The notes below the pieces were generated by a model. The model had not been told where the DNA came from, made no database searches, and was given only the letters and a program-made list of their open reading frames with translations. From Thermaceae bacterium (GTDB taxonomy: Bacteria; Deinococcota; Deinococci; Deinococcales; Marinithermaceae), in NCBI GenBank assembly GCA_027023115.1, contig JALVWZ010000344.1, positions 1 to 29,560 on the forward strand: 29,560 nt of DNA, in the 5' to 3' direction. Of this stretch, positions 10,531-17,539 are shown in pieces. The translations under genes were made by a program, and so were the position numbers. Every line of letters begins with the position of its first letter. Position 1 is the stretch's first letter.

Positions 10531-10561
10531 CGCGCGTGCGCAGGCACGCGCGTTAGTTTTT
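10531..10561 (+). terminator. Attenuator terminator of the ileS T-box
   Basis: A 9-bp perfect stem (CGCGCGTGC 10531-10539 with 10544-10552), tetraloop GCAG, then TTAG and five T residues. Five of the bases of its left arm (10531-10535) also form the 3' strand of antiterminator helix A1, so the two folds exclude each other. Confidence 0.93.
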
Positions 10562-10572
10562 GGGGGTAAGAG

Positions 10573-13500
10573 ATGTCTGATGAACTGTTCAAACCGGTGG
10601 CCGAGGCCAGCTTTCCCGAACTGGAAGAGGCCGTATTAGAGTTCTGGCGGGAGCGGCGGATAGTCGAGCGCAGTTTCGAGCTAAACCAGGATGCGGAGAA
10701 CTTCAACTTTTACGAAGGCCCGCCAACCGCCAACGGCCGGCCCGGGGTACACCACGCGCAGGCGCGCAGCTACAAAGACCTATTCCCGCGCTTCAAGCTG
10801 ATGCAGGGCTACCGCGTGCCCCGCAAAGCGGGTTGGGACACCCACGGCCTGCCGGTAGAGCTGGAAGTGGAGAAAAAACTGGGCCTCAAGCACAAGCACG
10901 AAATCGAGGCCTACGGCATAGACAAATTCAACGAAGCCTGCCGCGAATCGGTTTTCGAGTACGAAAGCGAGTGGCGCCGTTTTACCGAGCGGATAGCGTT
11001 TTGGGTAGACCTCGACGACGCTTACTGGACCCTCGACCCGAAGTACATCGAGTCGATCTGGTGGAGCCTGGGCGAGCTTTGGGACAAGGACCTTCTTTAC
11101 CGCGACTACAAGGTGGTTCCCTACTGCCCCCGCTGCGGCACGCCGCTCTCGAGCCACGAGGTGGCGCAGGGCTATCAGGAGATCGTAGACCCCTCGGTTT
11201 ACGTCCGCTTCCCGCTGCGCGAGCCGGAAAAGCTGGGCCTGGGTGGTGAAAAGGTGAGCCTGCTGGTCTGGACCACCACCCCCTGGACCCTGCCCGGTAA
11301 CGCCGCCGCGGCCCTCAACCCCGCCTTCGACTACGCCGCGTTCAAGGTTGGCGACGAGGTGCTGCTGCTCGAGGAAAGACTGGGGCGTGAGATTCTCGGC
11401 GAAGACGCCCAAATAGTCGGCCGCTGGCGCGGCAGCGAGCTGGAAGGCCTTGCCTATGAGCCGCCCTTCGAGTTCACAAAGCCCGACAAGCCGGCCTGGT
11501 ATACCGTCCTCGCCGATTACGTGACCAAAGAAGACGGCACCGGCATCGTCCACCAGGCACCAGCTTTCGGCGCCGAGGACATGGAGATCGCTCGCAAGTA
11601 CGATCTGCCGATCCTGCGGACCGTGGACGAAGACGGCCTCTTGACCGTCGGCCCCTGGGAGGGCGTCTTCTTCCGCGACGCCAACAAGGAGATAGTCCGC
11701 GACCTGCGTGAGCGCGGTCTGCTCTTCAAGCGCGAGGACTACCTGCACAACTACCCCCACTGCTGGCGCTGCAAGACGCCGCTGATGTACTACGCCACCG
11801 AAACCTGGTTCATCAAGAACACCGCCTACAAGGAACGCCTGCTGGAGCTGAACGAGCAGATCAACTGGGTGCCCGAGCACATCAAGCACGGCCGCTACGG
11901 CGACTGGCTGAAGAACCTGGTGGACTGGGCCCTCAGCCGCAACCGCTACTGGGGCACTCCCCTGCCCATCTGGGTATGCGAAGACTGCGGTCACGAGGTG
12001 CTGGTGCGCAGCTACGAAGAGCTGGGCCAGCGCGCCGGCGTCGAGCTGGGCCCCGAGTTCGACCCGCACCGGCCGGCGGTGGACGAACTGGAGCTGACCT
12101 GCGAGAAGTGCGGCGGCGCCATGAAGCGCGTCCCTTATGTGATCGACGTTTGGTACGACTCGGGCTCGATGCCCTTCTCGCAGCATCATTACCCCTTCGA
12201 AAACCGCGATCTCTTCAAGAAAAGCTTCCCGGCCGACTTCATTTCCGAGGGAATAGACCAGACGCGCGGCTGGTTCAACAGCCTGCACCAGCTGGGAACG
12301 ATGCTCTTCGACTCGGTGGCGTTCAAGAACGTCATCTGCCACGGCCTGGTGCTGGACGAGCAGGGGCAGAAGATGTCCAAGTCGCGCGGCAATACGATTG
12401 ACCCCTGGGAGATAATCTCCGAGTTCGGCGCCGACGCGCTGCGCTGGTACATGTACGTATCGGCGCCGCCGGAAGCCAACCGCCGCTTCGGGCCCAACTT
12501 GGTCAGAGACGTTGTGCGCGACTACTTCTTAACGCTGTGGAACACTTATAAGTTCTTCGTGACCTACGCCAACCTCGACAAGCCGCGCCTCAACGATGCG
12601 CCGCCACTTTCCGCGCGGCCGGAGATAGACCGCTGGCTGCTGGCCCGCCTGCAAAACCTGATAGCGCAGGTTACCGAGCGCCTCGAGGCCTACGACCCCA
12701 CCGGCAGCGCCCGCGCCCTGCGCCGCTTCGTAGTTGAAGAGCTTTCGCAGTGGTACGTGCGCCGCAACCGGCGCCGCTTCTGGAAGAACGACGACGAAGC
12801 GGACCGCGAATCGGCCTACGCCACCCTTTGGGAAGCGCTGGTGACGGTGACCTACCTGACCGCCCCCTTCACCCCTTTCCTGGCCGAGGAACTCTACCAA
12901 AACCTGGTGCGCCGCGTAGACGAAAGCGCTCCCGAGTCGGTCCACTTCGCGCGCTGGCCCCGGGTCAGGGAGGACTACCAGAACGAACGTCTGGTGGAGT
13001 GGATGAACGCCGTCTTGGAGGTGGTGGACTTGGCCCGCGCCGCACGCGCCAAGTCGGGCGTCAAGACGCGGATACCCCTGCCGGAGCTGCTGGCGACCGC
13101 GCCCTCGGCCGAGGAGCGCCGCGGTCTGGAGCACTTTGCTGCCGAGATAGCCGACGAGCTCAACGTCAAGAAGCTGCGGGTGATCTCCCCCGACGAGCCG
13201 CTCCTTGGCTACCGCATAAAACCCAACCTACCCAAGCTGGGCCCCAAGTACGGCCGCGAGCTGCCGCGTCTGCGCCGCGAGCTGGAAGAAGCCGACGCGG
13301 CCGCCGTGGCCGCGGCGGTGCGGGAGGGGCGCAAAATCCAGCTCCCCGGGTTTAGCCTCGAGCCGGACGAGGTAATAGTCGAGGCGCTGGCGCCCGAAGG
13401 ATACCTGGCGCTCGAGCGCGAGGGTTATCTGGCGGCACTCGACACCCGTTACGACGACGCGCTCTACCTTGAAGGCTTGGCCCGCGAGCTGGTCAGGCAC

Positions 13501-13722
13501 CTGCAGCAAAGTCGCAAGGAAATGGATCTGGACGTTTCCGACCGCATCATCGTCCGCTACCAGGCGCAGGGCAGGTACGACAAAGCGCTCGATCAGTTCG
13601 GCTCCTGGATCGCCGGTGAGACGCTGGCCCGCGAGCTGGAGACTGGCTCCCTCGAGGGCGCGTACGAAACTTCTCTCGACAGCGAAGACGGCGAAGCGCG
13701 CTTCTTCATTCGCAAAGCCTGA
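10573..13722 (+). CDS. ileS: Isoleucyl-tRNA synthetase, eukaryote-like (IleS2) type
   Basis: This class Ia synthetase charges tRNA-Ile and edits mischarged valine. It has 1049 aa, like the Thermus enzyme. The HIGH-box region reads [11 protein letters not shown] (GVHH at 58-61), the KMSKS loop is exact at 600-604, and the CP1 editing domain shows [11 protein letters not shown] from W233. Four CxxC pairs are visible at C185/C188, C397/C400, C469/C472 and C510/C513, which suggests two inserted zinc ribbons. The C-terminal part (from about 650) holds the anticodon-binding helical domain and the extension typical of type 2 enzymes, which are the class usually insensitive to mupirocin. ATG 10573 follows GGGGGT, a modest Shine-Dalgarno, 11 nt after the T-box terminator. 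Confidence 0.98.
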   Translation: MSDELFKPVAEASFPELEEAVLEFWRERRIVERSFELNQDAENFNFYEGPPTANGRPGVHHAQARSYKDLFPRFKLMQGYRVPRKAGWDTHGLPVELEVEKKLGLKHKHEIEAYGIDKFNEACRESVFEYESEWRRFTERIAFWVDLDDAYWTLDPKYIESIWWSLGELWDKDLLYRDYKVVPYCPRCGTPLSSHEVAQGYQEIVDPSVYVRFPLREPEKLGLGGEKVSLLVWTTTPWTLPGNAAAALNPAFDYAAFKVGDEVLLLEERLGREILGEDAQIVGRWRGSELEGLAYEPPFEFTKPDKPAWYTVLADYVTKEDGTGIVHQAPAFGAEDMEIARKYDLPILRTVDEDGLLTVGPWEGVFFRDANKEIVRDLRERGLLFKREDYLHNYPHCWRCKTPLMYYATETWFIKNTAYKERLLELNEQINWVPEHIKHGRYGDWLKNLVDWALSRNRYWGTPLPIWVCEDCGHEVLVRSYEELGQRAGVELGPEFDPHRPAVDELELTCEKCGGAMKRVPYVIDVWYDSGSMPFSQHHYPFENRDLFKKSFPADFISEGIDQTRGWFNSLHQLGTMLFDSVAFKNVICHGLVLDEQGQKMSKSRGNTIDPWEIISEFGADALRWYMYVSAPPEANRRFGPNLVRDVVRDYFLTLWNTYKFFVTYANLDKPRLNDAPPLSARPEIDRWLLARLQNLIAQVTERLEAYDPTGSARALRRFVVEELSQWYVRRNRRRFWKNDDEADRESAYATLWEALVTVTYLTAPFTPFLAEELYQNLVRRVDESAPESVHFARWPRVREDYQNERLVEWMNAVLEVVDLARAARAKSGVKTRIPLPELLATAPSAEERRGLEHFAAEIADELNVKKLRVISPDEPLLGYRIKPNLPKLGPKYGRELPRLRRELEEADAAAVAAAVREGRKIQLPGFSLEPDEVIVEALAPEGYLALEREGYLAALDTRYDDALYLEGLARELVRHLQQSRKEMDLDVSDRIIVRYQAQGRYDKALDQFGSWIAGETLARELETGSLEGAYETSLDSEDGEARFFIRKA

Positions 13723-13737
13723 CCCAATGTCAAAACG

Positions 13738-13767
13738 ACCCCCGGACCGCGGTCCGGGGGTTTGCTT
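13738..13767. terminator. Bidirectional terminator between ileS and the site-2 protease gene
   Basis: An 11-bp perfect stem (13738-13748 with 13751-13761) forms around a central CGCG. On the plus strand it runs into TTTGCTT; on the minus strand it is followed by TCGTTTTG. It lies 15 bp after ileS and 10 bp after the end of the convergent minus-strand gene, so it serves both. Confidence 0.88.
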
Positions 13768-13776
13768 GGGTCCTGT

Positions 13777-14448
13777 TTAGCCGAGCACTACCTGCAGATA
13801 TGCTTTTTGCGCCCAGTCGAGCGCCCGCGAGAGCGGGCCGTGCATTTGGATGTCTACCAGAATGACCAGAAAGGTATAGAGTGCGTAGCGGTCCAGCCGC
13901 CAAATCTGCGGGTGTAAGCGGGTCGGCAGGAGCGCCATCAAGATTCGCGAGCCGTCCAGCGGCGGCACCGGCACCAGGTTGAACAGCGCCAGCACCAGGT
14001 TGATGAGGCCGGCGTAGAAGGCCACCAGCGCCGTCACGCCCGCCCAACCCAAAGCCTGCCCCTTGATTAGGGCGTAGTACACGGCTTCGGGCTGCGTTTC
14101 CTTGAGCCAGTAGAGCAAAAGGCCAAATAGCACCGAGAGGGTAATATTCACGGCAATCCCGGCAATCGAAACCGCGAACAGGCCGGGGCGGTATGGCCGC
14201 AGGCGGCTGACGTTGATGGGCACCGGCTTGGCCCAGCCAACGCCCGCAAAGAGGAGCAGGAGCGCTCCGAACGGGTCCAGATGCTTGAGTGGGTTGAAAG
14301 TTAGTCTGCCGGCGCGCTTGGCGGTGTCGTCGCCAAACAGGTAGGCAGCGTAGCCGTGGCCTAGCTCGTGGAGAGTGAGCGAGTACAAGAGAACCGTTAT
14401 CAAGATGACGAATGTCAGCGGATCTTGGAAAAGAAGGCGTATTAACAT
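13777..14448 (-). CDS. Site-2-protease family (M50) intramembrane zinc metalloprotease
   Basis: M50 proteases cut substrates within the membrane. This 223-aa protein has several hydrophobic segments and the complete active site: HELGH at residues 27-31 in the first membrane helix, and the third zinc ligand D165 in NLVPVPPLDGSRIL. FNPLKHLDPFG near 51-61 is also typical of the compact rhomboid-independent subgroup without PDZ domains. AAGGAG lies 5 nt before ATG 14448 and overlaps the stop of the upstream gene, so translation is coupled. The gene directly upstream is a homologue that has lost the catalytic residues. No substrate, such as an anti-sigma factor, is visible nearby. Confidence 0.92.
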   Translation of the reverse strand: MLIRLLFQDPLTFVILITVLLYSLTLHELGHGYAAYLFGDDTAKRAGRLTFNPLKHLDPFGALLLLFAGVGWAKPVPINVSRLRPYRPGLFAVSIAGIAVNITLSVLFGLLLYWLKETQPEAVYYALIKGQALGWAGVTALVAFYAGLINLVLALFNLVPVPPLDGSRILMALLPTRLHPQIWRLDRYALYTFLVILVDIQMHGPLSRALDWAQKAYLQVVLG

Positions 14449-14456
14449 GTTTCTCC

Positions 14457-15077
14457 TTAAAGGCCCAGCGCGTGCAATAGGGTCTGCAAAAAGCCCATCA
14501 GCCCGGCTTGCACCGCGCCAATGACCCCGGTAAAGCTGAGGATCAGGAAGATGGTAATGAAGCCGATGGGCCCGTACGATGCAATCCGGTCCATCATGCG
14601 GCGCGACTCATAGCTGCCCGCCGCGTAGACCGCCCGCGCTCCGTCGAGTGGCGGCACCGGAAAAAGGAAGACGGCTGCCTCCACTACCATGACTGCCGCG
14701 GCTACTTGCAAACCGTAAGCTATCTGCTCGAGCCCGTAGCCTCGGGGCAACACGGCTGCCAAGAGAAGGTAGACGAAGGCCGCCAGCAAGAAACCCACGG
14801 GGCCGGACAAAGCCACTATTAGGCCTTTCCTGCCGTTTAGGCGAAAGGGAACGCTCTTGGGCCAGCCAAAACCAAAGAGGGCCAAAAAGAGCACGCCCAG
14901 GGCGTCGAGATGAACCTTGGCGTCGAGGGTCAAAAACCCCATCCGCCGCGGCAGGGTGTCGCCGTAGCGGTCGGCCAACCAAGCCTGGACCAGGTTGTGG
15001 ACGACCAGCCCAAACGAGGCGGCGGCAAAGGCCACCAGGAAGACGAGAGGACGATTAAGGTAGACGAGAAGTCCCAT
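14457..15077 (-). CDS. Site-2-protease homologue lacking the HExxH active site
   Basis: This 206-aa membrane protein aligns end to end with the M50 protease encoded just downstream: both have H27 in the first membrane helix, a (L/I)(D)xxxHLDxxG segment near 50-60, W(P/A)K near 72-74 and FPVPPLDGARAV near 139-150. The catalytic motif is changed from HELGH to HNLVQ (residues 27-31), removing the catalytic glutamate and the second zinc histidine while keeping H27 and D145. The reading frame is intact, so this is a maintained gene rather than decay. A regulatory or scaffold pseudoprotease role is inference. Its ATG lies 23 bp inside the upstream CCA-type gene. Confidence 0.85.
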   Translation of the reverse strand: MGLLVYLNRPLVFLVAFAAASFGLVVHNLVQAWLADRYGDTLPRRMGFLTLDAKVHLDALGVLFLALFGFGWPKSVPFRLNGRKGLIVALSGPVGFLLAAFVYLLLAAVLPRGYGLEQIAYGLQVAAAVMVVEAAVFLFPVPPLDGARAVYAAGSYESRRMMDRIASYGPIGFITIFLILSFTGVIGAVQAGLMGFLQTLLHALGL

Positions 15078-17520
15078 AACTGTCTATAAGTTTACGCGCC
15101 ATTGTGAGCTCTTCCTCATAGCTGTTTACCTGGCCGCTCTTGCGCGCCTCTTCCACGGCGCGCAGCACCTCCCCAACCCGCGGCCCCGGCTGCATACCCA
15201 TTTCCAGCAGGTCGCGGCCGCGCAGGTGGCGCTCGGGCTTGTAGAGCCACTCTTCCCGCTGCGGCCAGAGCGCCGCGAATGCCTGCTCGAGCGCCGGTCC
15301 GACCTCGCGGATTCGCGCCGCTTCCCGGGGCGGATTCTCGAGCAGGCGCACGCCCGCCAACAGACGGCGCGGAAAGTTGAAGCGCTCGATGAACGCGGCC
15401 GGGTCCAAAGCCGCCAAAAGCAACAGGTACAAGTACGCCTCAGGTTCGGGAGCCCGCTCCGGTTTCAGGGCTTCGAGCCTTTCAAGGGCGGCTTCGATCT
15501 CGTCCGTCAGTCGCAGACCGTAGAGCTTATCGAGCATCCTGTACGACTCCGCAAATCTGAGTGCCTGTAGCGGCGAGGGCTCCTTGAAGAGCAGCAGGAG
15601 TTCCCGGCGCAGGCGGCTGGCGGCGGCGCGGGGCACTTCGGGCAGCTCCCGAACCTGCGCTATCTGCTTTTCTGCCTCTTCGGCAAAGCTAAAACCCAGC
15701 CGGGCCGCCAGGCGAATACCGCGCACGATGCGGCTCGGATCTTCTACGAAGCTGAGTGGGTGCAGCGGGCGTAATACGCGCGCCCGCAGGTCGGCCGCGC
15801 CACCGTATGGGTCCAGCAAGACGTGCGGCCGCGGCGATACCCGCCAGGCCATGGCGTTGACGCTGAAATCGCGCCGCGCCAGGTCGCGGGCAAGGGTGCT
15901 GCTACGCACCTGCGGCAGCGCCCCGGGGCTGGGGTACTCTTCTTCGCGTGCCTGCGCCAGGTCCACGTCTATGCCCAGCTTGAGGCGGGCGTGAGCGGTG
16001 CCAAAGTTGTAGTGCACGCCGTATCCGCCGCCAAAGCGTTCCGCCAAAAAGCGAGCCACCTCGCCCGGCTCGAGGCCCTCCACCACCAGGTCCACGTCGG
16101 GGCTGGCCTCCCCCAGAAGGGCGTCGCGCAGCGCTCCGCCCACCAGATAGATCGAGCCGCGCGGATACTGCTCGGCCAGCGCCGCCAGGATTTGGCGCAC
16201 GCCCTCCGAAAGGCCGCTTTCGATCCGCTCCTCCTCCACGAGCGGGTTATCCGGCGGCATACGGTAGAGGTCGGTGCGCGTGAAAATTCCGGCAGCGCGG
16301 CCTTCGGAGTCCAGCACTACAACCCGGCCGCCCCCCTTCTTGAGGGCCTGCCGGGCGGCAGCCAGCGTATCTTGCGGGCGCAGCGTCACCGCCGGCCGCA
16401 TGAAACCGCGTATCTGACCCGAAGCCATGCCGTAGCGCTGCGCCCTTTCCAGGTCGCGGCGCCGGACCACGCCGATTACCTTGCCCTGCTCGTCGGTAAC
16501 CGGCATGCCTCCGTAGCCGCGCCTTTGCATTTGCAAAAGCGCCTCTTCAGCAGTCGCCGTTTCCGGCAACGTCTCCACTCCGGTGGTCATCACCTCGCCA
16601 AGCAGCGGCTCGGGAGCCAGGTGGCGCTCGAGGCCCTCTTCGATTCGTCGCAACGCTTGCGCCGGCTTGAGATCCAGGCGGGCGAAGGCGGCGCGGGAAT
16701 GTCCGCCGCCCTGGAACAGCTCTCCGAGCAATGCTCCCACGTCCAGGCGCCCCTTGCTGCGGGCGATCAGTTGCAACTCACCGGCCATTTCCAGAGCCAA
16801 GAAGACGGCGTCGGCTTCGTAAAGGTCCATCAGGGTGTGCGCCAGCGGGGCCAGCGCCGGCACGTAGCCTTCGCGGGCGGCGCTGGCGAACACGATCCGC
16901 AAACCCGATTTTTCGATGAGCTGGGCATTCTCGAGGAGTTCGCCCAGCATTTCCCGAGCCGAATCGTCGCTCCTGCCGCGCATCCAGTCGCGTACCGCCA
17001 GCAGGCTGGCGCCCCGGGCGAGGAGCCAGGCGGCCGCCTCCAGGTCGGCGGGCGTGGTGGAAGCGTAGGTAAAGCCGCCGGTGTCTTCCCACAAACCGGC
17101 GTAGGCCAGAGTCGCTTCGTCCGGTGACGGCTCGAGGCCACGCTCCCGCAACAAGCCGACCAGTATGGTCACGGTCGCCCCCACCTCGCGGACAGCGCCG
17201 CCGCTGGCGGGCAGGTCCCCCTCCTGGGGCGGGTGGTGGTCGTAGACGACGATCGGCACCTTACCGACCAGCTCGGCGAAGGGTCCTATGCGTTCGGCGC
17301 GGGCGGTGTCGCAAACCAGGACCTTCTCCACGCTATCCAGGTCCAGCTCGCCTTCCTCGATTATGCCCAGGTGGTCGGCAAACATCTCCACCACCTCGCG
17401 TATGCGGCCCTCGAGGCCGCCGACGCGCACCAGCCGCGCTCCCGGGTGCAAACGTCGCGCCAGCACCATGGAGCCGAGGGCGTCGAAGTCGAGGTTTTCG
17501 TGCCCGACTACCGCGATCAT
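15055..17520 (-). CDS. DHH/DHHA1 phosphoesterase - CBS pair - CCA-type tRNA nucleotidyltransferase fusion
   Basis: This 821-aa protein joins three modules. Residues 1-190 are a DHH phosphoesterase (GHENLDFDALGS with H7/D11/D13, D71, DHH at 94-96, EDTGG near 145), and the DHHA1 part ends with GGGHSRAA at 271-278. This resembles NrnA-type nanoRNase/pAp phosphatases. Residues about 305-425 are two CBS domains that could bind adenine nucleotides. From about 440 comes a class II nucleotidyltransferase: LVGGALRDALLG, D475/D477 in PDVDL, RRDFSVNAMAW near 549-559, and DPSRIVRGIRLAARLGF near 594-610. It adds C and/or A to tRNA 3' ends; which bases cannot be told here. The architecture is known in Deinococcota and Aquificota. 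No Shine-Dalgarno precedes ATG 17520; TAAACT lies 8 nt upstream. Confidence 0.92.
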   Translation of the reverse strand: MIAVVGHENLDFDALGSMVLARRLHPGARLVRVGGLEGRIREVVEMFADHLGIIEEGELDLDSVEKVLVCDTARAERIGPFAELVGKVPIVVYDHHPPQEGDLPASGGAVREVGATVTILVGLLRERGLEPSPDEATLAYAGLWEDTGGFTYASTTPADLEAAAWLLARGASLLAVRDWMRGRSDDSAREMLGELLENAQLIEKSGLRIVFASAAREGYVPALAPLAHTLMDLYEADAVFLALEMAGELQLIARSKGRLDVGALLGELFQGGGHSRAAFARLDLKPAQALRRIEEGLERHLAPEPLLGEVMTTGVETLPETATAEEALLQMQRRGYGGMPVTDEQGKVIGVVRRRDLERAQRYGMASGQIRGFMRPAVTLRPQDTLAAARQALKKGGGRVVVLDSEGRAAGIFTRTDLYRMPPDNPLVEEERIESGLSEGVRQILAALAEQYPRGSIYLVGGALRDALLGEASPDVDLVVEGLEPGEVARFLAERFGGGYGVHYNFGTAHARLKLGIDVDLAQAREEEYPSPGALPQVRSSTLARDLARRDFSVNAMAWRVSPRPHVLLDPYGGAADLRARVLRPLHPLSFVEDPSRIVRGIRLAARLGFSFAEEAEKQIAQVRELPEVPRAAASRLRRELLLLFKEPSPLQALRFAESYRMLDKLYGLRLTDEIEAALERLEALKPERAPEPEAYLYLLLLAALDPAAFIERFNFPRRLLAGVRLLENPPREAARIREVGPALEQAFAALWPQREEWLYKPERHLRGRDLLEMGMQPGPRVGEVLRAVEEARKSGQVNSYEEELTMARKLIDSYGTSRLP

Positions 17521-17528
17521 GCAAACTT

Positions 17529-17534
17529 AGTTTA
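17529..17534 (-). promoter_or_regulatory. Candidate leaderless-type -10 before the CCA/DHH fusion gene
   Basis: On the minus strand TAAACT is followed by 8 nt and then ATG 17520. The 19-bp gap after mfd contains no Shine-Dalgarno, so a very short or absent leader is plausible. Read-through from mfd is equally possible. Confidence 0.35.
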
Positions 17535-17539
17535 GTCTT

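Larger units (their letters stand above)
10245..10561 (+). promoter_or_regulatory. T-box riboswitch (tRNA-Ile sensing) upstream of ileS
   Basis: T-box leaders bind uncharged tRNA and let transcription continue into an aminoacyl-tRNA synthetase gene. Stem I: basal GGGG 10248-10251 with CCCC 10324-10327, mid-helix GCTCCA 10268-10273 with TGGAGC 10303-10308, and apical helix 10282-10286/10298-10302 with the distal loop GGTGCAA at 10290-10296. The specifier is ATC at 10320-10322 followed by A, an isoleucine codon. An AGTAGA motif of the Stem II type lies at 10358-10363. The T-box core GGTGGTACCGCG sits at 10503-10514: antiterminator helix A1 pairs 10499-10504 with 10530-10535, bulge TGGTACC is 10505-10511, and helix A2 pairs 10512-10517 with 10524-10529. 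The bulge TGGT fits an ACCA tRNA end. The A1 3' strand is shared with the terminator, so control is by transcription attenuation. Confidence 0.93.

Noticed and set aside
10780..12342. A 520-codon minus-strand open frame opposite ileS
   Set aside because: It is antisense to a fully conserved synthetase gene, is rich in low-complexity leucine/valine/alanine, and shows no domain. Long antisense frames are expected from GC-rich codon use.
15823..17127. A 434-codon plus-strand open frame opposite the CCA/DHH fusion
   Set aside because: Shadow of the real minus-strand gene, whose DHH, CBS and nucleotidyltransferase motifs are all intact.
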